A stretch of DNA of 64,000 nucleotides from Oscillospiraceae bacterium (GTDB lineage Bacteria > Bacillota_A > Clostridia > Oscillospirales > Oscillospiraceae), in contig JAFXAV010000075.1 of NCBI GenBank assembly GCA_017516785.1, forward strand, positions 1 to 64,000, in the 5' to 3' direction. Made by a program: the position numbers and the translations under genes. This document shows, in pieces, positions 1 through 8,254 of this stretch (position 1 is its first letter; each line of letters opens with the position of its first letter). Under the pieces are notes generated by a model that was not told the DNA's origin, did not search any database, and saw only the letters and a program-made list of their open reading frames with translations.

Positions 1-240
1 TCCGTCGCTTCCGGCGGTGGTACCGGCCGTACCCTGCATCCCGATAACATGGCCGCCGGTCCCGCTTCTTACGGCATGACCGACACCATGGGCCGTATGC
101 ACGGTGACGCTCAGTTCGCCGGCTCCTCCTCCGTCCCCGCTCACGTCGAGATGATGGGCTTCCTGGGCATGGGCAACAACCCCATGGTCGGCGCTACCGT
201 CTCCGTCGCTGTTGCTGTCGGCGAGGCTGTCAAGGCTTGA
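1..240 (+). CDS. C-terminal end of an unidentified protein (partial)
   Basis: The reading frame is open from base 1 and stops at TGA 238-240, giving 79 residues of a protein that starts before the window. The visible part is rich in Gly, Ala, Met and Val. It begins with a GGGTGRTLHPDN stretch, has a central HGDAQFAGSSSVPAHVE stretch and ends in a hydrophobic GNNPMVGATVSVAVAV segment. A strong terminator follows 20 bases downstream, so this is the true gene end. I do not recognise the family with confidence; glycine/betaine reductase component C was considered and not accepted. The next gene converges on it from the other strand, so no functional link can be inferred. Confidence 0.75.
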   Translation, partial: SVASGGGTGRTLHPDNMAAGPASYGMTDTMGRMHGDAQFAGSSSVPAHVEMMGFLGMGNNPMVGATVSVAVAVGEAVKA

Positions 241-260
241 TTCCTTACCAATCTATAATG

Positions 261-290
261 AAAGCTCCCGGATTTTCCGGGAGCTTTTTT
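261..290 (+). terminator. Intrinsic terminator of the partial first gene
   Basis: Stem AAGCTCCCGGA / TCCGGGAGCTT with a short T loop, followed by a T run, 20 bases after the stop codon. Confidence 0.9.
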
Positions 291-295
291 CATGC

Positions 296-325
296 AAAAA
301 ACCGGCCTGCTTTCGCGGGCCGGTT
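296..325 (-). terminator. Intrinsic terminator of the ribose operon
   Basis: Read on the minus strand: stem AACCGGCC / GGCCGGTT followed by TTTTT, 30 bases past the rbsK stop. With the neighbouring plus-strand terminator it separates two convergent units. Confidence 0.85.
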
Positions 326-355
326 CCTTTGTTGGGGGGAAATATCAGAGTTCGG

Positions 356-1240
356 TCACTTCAGCGCTTCCTCTACTTCTGCTCTCCAGGGGATGGAGGG
401 CACTGCGCCTTCCCGGGAGACGGCGATGGAAGATGCCTTTGCGCTCATCTTCAGCACGTCGGGGATGGGCATACCTTCACAGAGGCCTGCCAGGAAGTAA
501 CCGGTAAAGGTATCGCCGGCGGCGGTGGTGTCCACGGCCTTCACGGCGAAGATGGGCTGGTAATGCTTCTGGCTGGCATCGGCGTAAACCGCGCCGTCCT
601 TGCCCAGGGTCAGGACGATCCGGGCATGGGGATACATTTCCAGCAGCCTGGCGATGATATCATCCGGTTCCGCCAAACCGGTGATCTGACCGCCTTCCAC
701 CTCGTTCAGAAGGAAAATGCCGATCTTGCCCATATCCACTGCGTCCAGCTTCTCATTGAAGGGAGAGGGATTCAGGGCGATGGTCATACCCTTCTCATAT
801 GCCTTGTCCACAATATAGGGCAGCATATTGACCTCATTCTGCAGCAGCAGAACATCGTCCTTGCCGAAGTTTGCCAGCACCTCGTCCACATACTCTGCGG
901 TCAGGCACTGGTTGGCGCCGCCGTAGAGCAGAATGCAGTTCTGGGCAGAGCTGTCGATCTGGATGATGGCGTGGCCGGTCTTTACATCAATCTTCTTGAT
1001 GTAATCGGAATGGACACCATACTCAGCGCAGGCATCCAGGAAAGGCTGACCGTCGTCACCAATCATGCCGCCGTGCCAGGTTTCCACACCGGCCTTGGCC
1101 AGAGCCACGGACTGGTTCATGCCCTTGCCGCCCAGATGGATGTTCAGCTCGCCGGTAGCCTCGGTTTCGCCGGGCTGGACGATGTGATCTACATGATAAA
1201 CATGATCCAGATTCATGGATCCGATATTGAGTACTCTCAT
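356..1240 (-). CDS. rbsK: Ribokinase
   Basis: Cytoplasmic PfkB-family sugar kinase that phosphorylates D-ribose at O5 with ATP to give ribose-5-phosphate for the pentose phosphate pathway. The 294 residues are the usual family length. The N-terminal family signature GGKGMNQ is at residues 37-43. The C-terminal anion-hole/catalytic signature DTTAAGD is at 237-243, with Asp243 as the expected catalytic base. The start is ATG at 1240, preceded by AAGGAGA. It is the last gene of the rbs operon, 10 bases after the binding-protein gene, and is followed by a terminator. Sugar specificity is inferred mainly from the operon; other PfkB sugars cannot be excluded from sequence alone. Confidence 0.93.
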   Translation of the reverse strand: MRVLNIGSMNLDHVYHVDHIVQPGETEATGELNIHLGGKGMNQSVALAKAGVETWHGGMIGDDGQPFLDACAEYGVHSDYIKKIDVKTGHAIIQIDSSAQNCILLYGGANQCLTAEYVDEVLANFGKDDVLLLQNEVNMLPYIVDKAYEKGMTIALNPSPFNEKLDAVDMGKIGIFLLNEVEGGQITGLAEPDDIIARLLEMYPHARIVLTLGKDGAVYADASQKHYQPIFAVKAVDTTAAGDTFTGYFLAGLCEGMPIPDVLKMSAKASSIAVSREGAVPSIPWRAEVEEALK

Positions 1241-1250
1241 GGAAATCTCC

Positions 1251-3914
1251 TTACTTGCCGGCGTTGGCAGCGGTGATCAGAGTAACCTCAACGGGGATGG
1301 AGGGAGCGATGCCCTCGCCGCTGATGAGCTTGAATGCATTGATGATGGCAGTGCGGCCGATCAGAGCAGGCTGCTGGGCAATGGTAGCTGCCATGCGGCC
1401 TTCCAGGATAGCTGCGATTGCGTCATCGGTGGCATCGAAGCCTACAACCAGAACCTTCTTGCCTGCGCCGAAGATTGCTTCCACAGCGCCCAGTGCCATT
1501 TCGTCGTTGGCGGCGAAGACGGCCTGGATGTCACCGTTGGCCTGGAGCATGTTTTCCATAACGGACATACCCTGGGTACGGTCGAAGTTAGCGGTCTGAC
1601 GGGCAACCACGTTCAGCTTGGTGTCAGCGATGTTGTGGAAACCGGCGGAGCGGTCGATGGCGGCGGAAGCACCAGGAGTGCCTTCCAGCTCGGCGACCTT
1701 GACACCCTCACCCAGGGTGTCCACGATGTACTGGGTTGCCAGTTCAGCGCCCAGGACGTTGTCAGATGCGATCTGGCAGTCGATGGTCACACCGTTGACA
1801 GCGCGGTCAACAGAGATAACACGGACACCCTTTGCGATGGCAGCTTCCACGGCGCCGGTAACGGCGTCGGAGTCAACGGGGTTGACGACCAGAACGGAAA
1901 TGCCCTTGGAGACCAAGTCTTCGATGTCGGAGACCTGCTTGGTGACATCGTCGCCTGCGTCAACAACGCTCAGGGAGACGCCCAGTTCCTTGGCAGCTTC
2001 TTCAGCACCTTCGGCCAGGGTGACGAAGAAGGGGTTATTCAGAGTGGAGATGGAGAGGCCCACAGAGCCGTTGCCCACGATTTCCACGGGAGGATAAGTC
2101 TCTTCCTCGGTGACCTGATTGTAGGTGTCCACGTTGTCGATGGTGACCAGGGTAACCTGGACAGGGATAGCCTCGGGGATGGGAGCGCCGTGGATCAGGT
2201 TCCAGGCGTTCTCGACGGCAGTCTTGCCGATCAGAGCAGGCTGCTGGGCAATGGTAGCTGCCATGCGGCCTGCGCGGATGGCTTCGATGGCGTCATCAGT
2301 TGCGTCAAAGCCCACAACCATGATGTCCTTGCCTGCACCGGCAATGGCTTCCACGGCACCCAGTGCCATTTCGTCATTGGCAGCGAAGACAGCCTGAATG
2401 CTGCCGTTGGCCTGGAGCATGTTCTCCATAACGGACATGCCCTCGGTACGGTCGAAGTTGGCAGTCTGGTTTGCAACCACATCCAGCTTCTCGTCAGCCA
2501 CATTGTGGAAACCGGCGGAGCGGTCAATGGCAGCGGAAGCACCGGGGGTGCCTTCCAGCTCGGCAACCTTGACGCCCTCGCCCAGAGTGTCCACGATGTA
2601 CTGGGTAGCCAGCTCAGCGCCCAGAACGTTGTCGGATGCGATCTGGCAGTCGATGGTCACGCCGTTGACAGCGCGGTCAACAGAGATGACACGGACGCCT
2701 GCTGCCTGGGCAGCTTCAACAGCGCCGGTAACAGCATCGGAGTCAACGGGGTTGACGATCAGGACGGAAATGCCCTTGGAGACCAGGTCTTCGATGTCGG
2801 AGACCTGCTTGGTAACGTCGTCGCCTGCGTCAACAACGCTCAGGACAGCGCCCAGCTTGTCGGCTGCGGCTTCAGCGCCCTCAGCCAGAGTGACGAAGAA
2901 GGGGTTGTTCAGAGTGGAGACGGACAGGCCGATGGAGCCGTTGCCCACGATTTCCACGGGAGCGGAAACAGCGGCATAGGTCTCGACGTTGGTGATGTTG
3001 ACCAGGGTAACTTCAACGGGGATGGCGGTGGGGATGGTTTCGCCATTGATCAGCTTGATGGCGTTCTGCACGGCGGTCTTACCGATCAGGGCAGGCTGCT
3101 GTGCGATGGTGGCGTCCATACGGCCTGCCTTGATGGCCTCGATGGCGTCATCGGTGGCGTCGAAGCCGACAACCATGATGTCCTTACCGGCAGCATCAAT
3201 AGCCTCTACAGCGCCCAGAGCCATTTCGTCGTTGGCAGCGAAGACAGCCTGGATGTCGCCGTTGGCCTGAAGCATGTTTTCCATGACGGACATGCCTTCG
3301 GTACGGTCAAAGTTTGCAGTCTGGGAAGCGACAACTTCCATGGCTGCGTCAGCAATCTGGTGGAAACCGGTGGAACGGTCGATGGCAGCGGAAGCGCCGG
3401 GAGTACCCTGCAGTTCTGCAACCTTGATGCCCTCGCCCAGGGTATCCACGATGTACTGGGTTGCCAGTGCGGCACCGGCAATATTGTCGGATGCGATCTG
3501 GCAGTCGATTTCAACACCGTTGACGGCGCGGTCAACAGAGATGACCTTGACGCCCTTGGCCTTTGCTGCTTCCACAGCGCCAGTGACGGCATCGGAGTCG
3601 ACGGGGTTGACGATCAGGACGGAAATGCCCTTGGAAACCAGGTCTTCGATATCGGAGACCTGCTTGGTCACGTCGTCGCCAGCGTCAACAACGCTCAGCT
3701 TCACGCCTGCATCGTCGGCAGCCTTGAAGGCGCCTTCCACCAGGGTGACGAAGAAGGGGTTGTTCTGGGTGGAGACGGACAGACCGATGGTGCCCTTGGC
3801 TGCGCCGGAAGAGGCCATGCCTTCCTCACCGTCGATGACGATGCGGCAGGCTGCCAGGGACATAACCATTGCAAAGCACAGGAAAAGTGCTACGATTTTC
3901 TTCAGATTCTTCAT
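1251..3914 (-). CDS. rbsB: Triple-domain ribose-type ABC substrate-binding lipoprotein
   Basis: Solute-binding component of the ribose ABC importer, but built as three complete periplasmic-binding-protein domains in one 887-residue chain; family members normally have one domain of about 300 residues. The start is taken at 3914 because a GGAGGT site lies 7 bases upstream; an in-frame ATG five codons earlier overlaps the rbsC stop. A lipoprotein signal ends in LAAC (Cys23). Domains start near residues 41, 326 and 616 (genomic about 3794, 2939 and 2069), each opening with G(T/S)(I/V)GLS(V/I)ST..NNPFF and repeating DAGDDVTKQVSDIEDLV, NPVDSDAVTGAVEAA, SVDRAVNG, GTPGASAAIDRS and FAANDEMALGAVEAI. 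Domains 2 and 3 are each preceded by a PPVEIVGNGS-like joint. The repeats are also very similar at DNA level. All three keep the ligand-pocket Asn, Asp and Arg motifs, so all probably bind sugar. Confidence 0.93.
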   Translation of the reverse strand: MKNLKKIVALFLCFAMVMSLAACRIVIDGEEGMASSGAAKGTIGLSVSTQNNPFFVTLVEGAFKAADDAGVKLSVVDAGDDVTKQVSDIEDLVSKGISVLIVNPVDSDAVTGAVEAAKAKGVKVISVDRAVNGVEIDCQIASDNIAGAALATQYIVDTLGEGIKVAELQGTPGASAAIDRSTGFHQIADAAMEVVASQTANFDRTEGMSVMENMLQANGDIQAVFAANDEMALGAVEAIDAAGKDIMVVGFDATDDAIEAIKAGRMDATIAQQPALIGKTAVQNAIKLINGETIPTAIPVEVTLVNITNVETYAAVSAPVEIVGNGSIGLSVSTLNNPFFVTLAEGAEAAADKLGAVLSVVDAGDDVTKQVSDIEDLVSKGISVLIVNPVDSDAVTGAVEAAQAAGVRVISVDRAVNGVTIDCQIASDNVLGAELATQYIVDTLGEGVKVAELEGTPGASAAIDRSAGFHNVADEKLDVVANQTANFDRTEGMSVMENMLQANGSIQAVFAANDEMALGAVEAIAGAGKDIMVVGFDATDDAIEAIRAGRMAATIAQQPALIGKTAVENAWNLIHGAPIPEAIPVQVTLVTIDNVDTYNQVTEEETYPPVEIVGNGSVGLSISTLNNPFFVTLAEGAEEAAKELGVSLSVVDAGDDVTKQVSDIEDLVSKGISVLVVNPVDSDAVTGAVEAAIAKGVRVISVDRAVNGVTIDCQIASDNVLGAELATQYIVDTLGEGVKVAELEGTPGASAAIDRSAGFHNIADTKLNVVARQTANFDRTQGMSVMENMLQANGDIQAVFAANDEMALGAVEAIFGAGKKVLVVGFDATDDAIAAILEGRMAATIAQQPALIGRTAIINAFKLISGEGIAPSIPVEVTLITAANAGK
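1254..3794 (-). repeat. Three tandem in-frame repeats of about 0.86 kb encoding binding domains
   Basis: Three direct repeats (about 3794-2940, 2939-2070 and 2069-1254) inside one gene, periods about 285 and 290 codons. Long stretches are near-identical at DNA level, including the codons for the DAGDDVTKQVSDIED and SVDRAVNG motifs. They are a likely substrate for unequal recombination, so copy number may vary between strains or be mis-assembled. Confidence 0.9.
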
Positions 3915-3928
3915 CTCGATTACCTCCA

Positions 3929-4906
3929 TCAGCGCTTTCTGTCGGACAGCACAGCCACCAGGATGACGATTGCCTTGATGACGTCCTGATAGTAAGAGGT
4001 GACGCCCAGAATGTTCAGACCGTTGTTCAGAACAGCGATGATCAGAACGCCGGCGATGGTGCCGGTGATCTTGCCGCGGCCGCCGGACATACTGGTGCCG
4101 CCCAGGGCAACAGCAGCAATGGCGTCCAGCTCGTAGCCTTCGCCCAGGGTGGGCTGTGCGGAGTCAACGCGGGAGATCATCATCAGGCCAGCCAGAGCGG
4201 ACAGGAAGCCGGAAATGGCATAGACAGACATCTTGATCTGCTTGGTGTTGACACCAACCAGATTTGCGCACTTGGCGTTGGAACCGGTGGCGTAGATCTT
4301 ACGGCCATAGGTGGTGTGGTTCAGGATAAAATAGAAACCCGCAAAGGCCAGCACCAGAACGATGACAGGCAGAGGAATCTTGATGGTTTCGGCGATGAGC
4401 AGGTTGCCCTTGCCCAGAGCCTTGAAGAAGAAGGAGCCGCTCTCGCTGTAAATGGAATTTGCCAGACGGGAGATGGGCTTGCCGTCGGTCAGGATCATGG
4501 CCATGCCTCGGTATGCACTCATGGTGATCAGGGTAGCAATGAAGGGCTGCAGACGGCCCTTGGTGACCAGCAGGCCGCTGACCACGCCAAGCAGAGTGCC
4601 GGCGATCAGAGCGATCAGAACTGCCAGAGGAGCAGCGATGCCCATGACGATCAGCTCGGCGCAGATGATGGCGCTCAGTGCGAAGACAGAGCCGACGGAC
4701 AGGTCGATGCCGTCAGAGAGGATGACGCAGGTCATACCGATGGCAATCAGACCGTTAAAGGTTGCCTGACGCAGCAGGCTCGTCAGGTTGCTGAACTGGC
4801 GGAACTCGGGGCTGGCAATACCCAGCACCAGTGCCAGAAATACCAGGGCAATAAACGCGCCGTACTCACCGATCAGCGCGCCGATGTTCTTGTTACCTTT
4901 TTTCAT
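3929..4906 (-). CDS. rbsC: Ribose ABC transporter permease
   Basis: Membrane-spanning subunit of the ribose importer (BPD_transp_2 / AraH-RbsC family), 325 residues with the usual eight to ten hydrophobic segments. Family landmarks visible are GLIAIGMTCVILSDGIDLSVGSVFAL near residues 54-79, GRKIYATGSNAKCANLVGVN near 200-220, and LGGTSMSGGRGKI before the last helices. Its ATG overlaps the rbsA stop (TAATG) with the Shine-Dalgarno inside the rbsA end, and its own TGA lies 12 bases before the binding-protein start. The tight packing indicates translational coupling. It should pair with RbsA on the cytoplasmic side and the triple binding protein outside. Confidence 0.96.
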   Translation of the reverse strand: MKKGNKNIGALIGEYGAFIALVFLALVLGIASPEFRQFSNLTSLLRQATFNGLIAIGMTCVILSDGIDLSVGSVFALSAIICAELIVMGIAAPLAVLIALIAGTLLGVVSGLLVTKGRLQPFIATLITMSAYRGMAMILTDGKPISRLANSIYSESGSFFFKALGKGNLLIAETIKIPLPVIVLVLAFAGFYFILNHTTYGRKIYATGSNAKCANLVGVNTKQIKMSVYAISGFLSALAGLMMISRVDSAQPTLGEGYELDAIAAVALGGTSMSGGRGKITGTIAGVLIIAVLNNGLNILGVTSYYQDVIKAIVILVAVLSDRKR

Positions 4907-6390
4907 TATAAACTTCCTCCCGTGGCCAACGTCATAACTTTTGCCTGATCTGCGGTTGCAGCGTCGATGATACCGGTCACATGCCCCTCGTGGACGACCA
5001 TGATCCGGTCGCTCATGCCCAGAACCTCGGGCAGTTCGGAGGAGACCATGATGACGGCAACACCCTTGGCTGCCATATCGTTGATCACATTGTAGATTTC
5101 TTTCTTGGCGCCGATATCGACACCGCGGGTGGGCTCATCCAGAATCAGGATCTTGGGATCAGTAGCAACCCACTTGGCCAGAACCACCTTCTGCTGGTTG
5201 CCGCCGGACAGGTTGCCGCACTCGTGTTCGGGACCGAAGCACTTGATGTGGAACTCGTCGATGCCGTGCTGCACCAGCTCAGCCCGCTTGGACTTGGAGC
5301 GGACACCATGATTGGAGGTCTTGCCGAAGTTGCAGATCTCAATGTTTTCGGAGATGCTCTTTTCCAGCAGCAGACCTTCGGTCTTCCGGTCTTCGGTGAT
5401 GAAGCCGATACCTGCCTTGATTGCCTGCCGGGGATTGCGGATGGACACTTCCTGGCCGTTGATGATGATCTTGCCGGCAACGATCGGCAGATTGCCGAAG
5501 ATGGCCTGCATAATCTCGGTACGGCCGGCACCCATCAGACCTGCCACACCCAGGACTTCGCCTGCGTGGACACTGAAATTCACATCCTTGAAAATCTTCT
5601 GGTGGGAAAGGCCTTCCACGCGGAGAACTTCGCCGCCGATGCGGCTTTCGCGCTTGGGATAGCGCTCGCCGATCTCACGGCCGATCATCATCTGGACCAC
5701 GTCGTCCATGTCGATTTCCTTGATGTACTTGGTGTCGATGTACTCGCCGTCGCGCAGGATGGTGATCCGGTCGCACAGGGCGAAGATCTCTTCCATACGG
5801 TGGGAGATGTACACAATGGAGACGCCCTTTTCACGCAGAGCGTTGATGACCTTGAAGAGGCCCTCGGTCTCGCTCTCGGTCAGCGCTGCGGTGGGTTCGT
5901 CCATGATCAGCACCTTGGCATCAGCCATCAGTGCCTTGCAGATTTCAACCATCTGCTGCTGGCCGACGGACAGGTCGCCCATGACCGCATTGACGGGAAT
6001 GCTGACACCCATCCGGTCCATGACTTCCTGAGCCTTCTGCCGCATGGCCTTCTTGTTGACAATGCCGAAGCCCTTGGTGATCTCCTTGCCCATGAAGAGG
6101 TTCTCCTCCACGGTCAGGTCGAACAGGGAGTTGATCTCCTGATAGATAAAGACGATGCCTGCCTTTTCGGCTTCCTGGGGGTTCTTGTAGCAAACCTCCT
6201 GGCCGTCGACCAGAACAGTACCGGCGTCTCTGGTGTAGACGCCGGTAAGAATCTTCATCAATGTAGACTTGCCTGCGCCGTTTTCACCCATCAGAGCGTG
6301 GATCTCACCATCTTTCAGGAAGAAACCGGCGTTCTTCAAAACCTGGTTGGAGCCAAAGGACTTGTCAATGCCCTTCATCTCGATATTCAT
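4906..6390 (-). CDS. rbsA: Ribose ABC transporter ATP-binding protein
   Basis: Cytoplasmic ATPase of the ribose importer, 494 residues with two ABC domains as usual for CUT2-family sugar transporters. The N-terminal domain has Walker A GENGAGKST near residue 36, signature LSVGQQQMVEICKA and Walker B VLIMDEPTAAL. The C-terminal domain has a degenerate Walker A (GLMGAGRTE), signature LSGGNQQKVVLAKW and Walker B ILILDEPTRGVD. The asymmetry is normal in this family, where the second site is weaker. The end overlaps the rbsC start by one base, and rbsD lies 19 bases upstream. Confidence 0.96.
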   Translation of the reverse strand: MNIEMKGIDKSFGSNQVLKNAGFFLKDGEIHALMGENGAGKSTLMKILTGVYTRDAGTVLVDGQEVCYKNPQEAEKAGIVFIYQEINSLFDLTVEENLFMGKEITKGFGIVNKKAMRQKAQEVMDRMGVSIPVNAVMGDLSVGQQQMVEICKALMADAKVLIMDEPTAALTESETEGLFKVINALREKGVSIVYISHRMEEIFALCDRITILRDGEYIDTKYIKEIDMDDVVQMMIGREIGERYPKRESRIGGEVLRVEGLSHQKIFKDVNFSVHAGEVLGVAGLMGAGRTEIMQAIFGNLPIVAGKIIINGQEVSIRNPRQAIKAGIGFITEDRKTEGLLLEKSISENIEICNFGKTSNHGVRSKSKRAELVQHGIDEFHIKCFGPEHECGNLSGGNQQKVVLAKWVATDPKILILDEPTRGVDIGAKKEIYNVINDMAAKGVAVIMVSSELPEVLGMSDRIMVVHEGHVTGIIDAATADQAKVMTLATGGSL

Positions 6391-6409
6391 AATCTACTGC
6401 CCCTCCTTA

Positions 6410-6814
6410 TCAGGCGAAAATGCAGCCAGACTGCAAAATGATGTTTGCGTACGGCGTGGTTTCACCCGTTCTGATGACTGCCTTGCAGTCATGGGTCAGA
6501 GCCTTCAGTTCGACGTGGCTGACGAACTGAGTCTCAATGTTCTGCCCGGCGAAAAGCGCCTGGATTTCACCGAGCACCTGGGGATTCTGCGTTTTGATCT
6601 CCTCGGCCAGAACGATCTTCTCAATCTTCATGTCCTCTGCCACAGTGGCGAGAGTCTCCATGAAGCTGGGAACACCGAACTTCAGAGCCAGGTCGATCCG
6701 CTCCACCTCATCGGGGATGGGCAGGCCACAGTCGCCAATGGCGATGCGGTCAGTGTGGCCCATGTAGGACAGCACCCGGGAGATGTCGCTGTTGAGGATA
6801 CCTGCTTTTTTCAT
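6410..6814 (-). CDS. rbsD: D-ribose pyranase
   Basis: Small cytoplasmic enzyme (134 residues) of the RbsD/FucU family that interconverts pyranose and furanose forms of D-ribose so that ribokinase receives its substrate. The N-terminus MKKAGILNSDISRVLSYMGH contains the catalytic His20 of the family. The GDCGLPIP motif follows at 28-35 and the C-terminal TGETTPYANIIL is typical. Its ATG overlaps the rbsR stop (ATGA), so the two are translationally coupled. Its presence is the best evidence that this operon handles ribose rather than another pentose. Confidence 0.95.
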   Translation of the reverse strand: MKKAGILNSDISRVLSYMGHTDRIAIGDCGLPIPDEVERIDLALKFGVPSFMETLATVAEDMKIEKIVLAEEIKTQNPQVLGEIQALFAGQNIETQFVSHVELKALTHDCKAVIRTGETTPYANIILQSGCIFA

Positions 6815-7806
6815 GCGTTGTTTTCTTCCTTCCTTGTAGTTTCTCGAACGGTGAGCTGCACAGGATATACGATCTCTACCCCCTTTTCTTCGGTGTTTTT
6901 CTGATCGATGATCAGCTTCATGGCATGGGTGGCCATCTGTTCAATGGGCTGGCTGATGGTGGTCAGAGCCGGTGTGAACAGGCTGGACCAGGCGATGTCA
7001 TCGAAGCCGATGAGCTGGACCTGTTCCGGCACGCGGATATTTCTGCGGTGCAGAATCTTGTAGGTGGACAGGGCGACCACATCGTTACAGGCGATGATGC
7101 CGTCCACATCCGGGTATGTCCGGAGGAGTTCCTCCGTCATGGCAAGACCAGCGTGGAAATCATAGTCACAGCTGACAGTACGTTCCTCAATGCCCCGTTC
7201 CCGGCACACATCCCGATAGCCTTCATAACGGGCCTTCGCACTGAAAATTCTCTGAGGTCCCTTGATGCAGACGATATTTCTGCATCCGCACTCCAGCAGA
7301 TGCTCCGCTGCCATCCGGCCGCCGGAATAGTAGTCGCAGACCACGTAGGACTCCACCTTCTTGGTGGGGAACCGGGAATCAATGGCCACCACAGGAATCT
7401 GGCACATGTCCAGATACTGGGCAATTTCCTCATTGGTGGATGCGATGATGATGCCGTCGGCGTTCATAGACACCAGAGTCTGGATAGCCGCCTGCTCCTT
7501 TTCCATGTCATCGCCCACATCACACAAAAATACCCGGTATCCGTTGTTAGAGGCGAGACGCTCAATGATACTTGCTACCTGGGTAAAATAGGGGTTTGTA
7601 ATACTGGGAATGATCAGTCCAATGAGCTTGGCGGATTTCCGATAGAGGCTTCTGGCTACCTCGTTGGGAACAAAATCAGTGGCGGTGATGGCTTCGAGCA
7701 CGCGGGCACGCTTTTCAGCAGACACCTTCGCGGTGCCGTTGATGACTCGGGAAACCGTTGCAGGAGAGACTCCTGCAAGTTTTGCTACTTCTCTGATATT
7801 GATCAT
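6811..7806 (-). CDS. rbsR: LacI-family transcriptional repressor of the ribose operon
   Basis: DNA-binding repressor, 331 residues. The N-terminal helix-turn-helix INIREVAKLAGVSPATVSRVING covers residues 2-24, followed by the hinge helix region (VPNEVARSL) and a periplasmic-binding-protein-like effector domain. The start is set at ATG 7806, which has AAAGGTGA just upstream; a GTG nine bases earlier overlaps that site. As first gene of the rbs operon it should be autoregulated. Two near-perfect palindromes, TTTGAAA-N2-TTTCAAA and TTTGAAAC-N2-GTTTCAAA, lie at its transcription start, and a third (GAAACGTTTC) further upstream. Ribose or a phosphorylated form is the expected inducer. Confidence 0.94.
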   Translation of the reverse strand: MINIREVAKLAGVSPATVSRVINGTAKVSAEKRARVLEAITATDFVPNEVARSLYRKSAKLIGLIIPSITNPYFTQVASIIERLASNNGYRVFLCDVGDDMEKEQAAIQTLVSMNADGIIIASTNEEIAQYLDMCQIPVVAIDSRFPTKKVESYVVCDYYSGGRMAAEHLLECGCRNIVCIKGPQRIFSAKARYEGYRDVCRERGIEERTVSCDYDFHAGLAMTEELLRTYPDVDGIIACNDVVALSTYKILHRRNIRVPEQVQLIGFDDIAWSSLFTPALTTISQPIEQMATHAMKLIIDQKNTEEKGVEIVYPVQLTVRETTRKEENNA

Positions 7807-7828
7807 AAAAATCACCTTTGTTTCAGAT

Positions 7829-7844
7829 TTTGAAACATTTCAAA
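7829..7844. promoter_or_regulatory. RbsR operator 1
   Basis: Perfect palindrome TTTGAAA-CA-TTTCAAA, between the promoter and the rbsR ribosome binding site. LacI-type symmetry and position fit autorepression (inference). Confidence 0.7.
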
Positions 7845-7845
7845 C

Positions 7846-7863
7846 TTTGAAACGGGTTTCAAA
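7846..7863. promoter_or_regulatory. RbsR operator 2
   Basis: Palindrome TTTGAAAC-GG-GTTTCAAA, one base from operator 1 and covering the predicted transcription start, a classical repression position. Confidence 0.75.
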
Positions 7864-7871
7864 CCATAAAT

Positions 7872-7900
7872 ATAATAGGATTTTCTAACAAAAAAGTCAA
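7872..7900 (-). promoter_or_regulatory. Promoter of the ribose operon
   Basis: Minus strand: -35 TTGACT (7900-7895), 17-base spacer, -10 TATTAT (7877-7872). The expected start near 7865 falls into operator 2. Confidence 0.75.
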
Positions 7901-8005
7901 CATTTCCTAACCTTTTTCTACGTTTTGAATATAAACAGGACTGTCAGCTTGTACAAAATTGCCACTTTTCGGGGCCGTTTTTTGTATCATTTTTTGAAAC
8001 AGAAA

Positions 8006-8021
8006 TTGGAAACGTTTCATA
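8006..8021. promoter_or_regulatory. Upstream GAAACGTTTC palindrome, possible third RbsR site
   Basis: GGAAACGTTTCA with central CG, the LacI-family half-site style, about 150 bases upstream of operator 2; it could support looping. It is one base shorter than a catabolite-responsive element and does not fit that consensus well. The rest of 7901-8188 shows no gene. Confidence 0.4.
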
Positions 8022-8188
8022 TCAAAAGTTTCCTGAAACATGACCAAAACACCCGAAATTGCCACTGCGATGTTCGTAGCAGATGATCATCGACCAACGC
8101 CATATCCAACCGGCGAAATCATTATTATCAAACAAAATAGAGATTCTTCATTAATTATATATTTCAATATTCCAATCAGGATCCATAA

Positions 8189-8217
8189 TTGACTTAAAAG
8201 TCCCGCCCCGATATAAT
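8189..8217 (+). promoter_or_regulatory. Promoter of the double-cubane reductase operon
   Basis: -35 TTGACT (8189-8194), 17-base spacer, -10 TATAAT (8212-8217), about 37 bases before the start codon region. Confidence 0.8.
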
Positions 8218-8254
8218 TGTAGAGAACACATTTATTTGGGAGGAAACTGTCAAT

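Noticed and set aside
1..240. Component C of glycine/betaine reductase
   Set aside because: The remembered C-terminus of that protein differs from the sequence here, and no other grd gene is visible.
1215..3989. A 924-codon open frame on the plus strand opposite the triple binding protein
   Set aside because: It mirrors the codon periodicity of the real minus-strand gene, has no ribosome binding site and its repeats are just the antisense of the binding-domain repeats.
8006..8021. Catabolite-responsive element (CcpA site) upstream of the reductase operon
   Set aside because: The palindrome is one base too short and misses the CA position of the cre pattern; it fits the RbsR-type operators nearby better.
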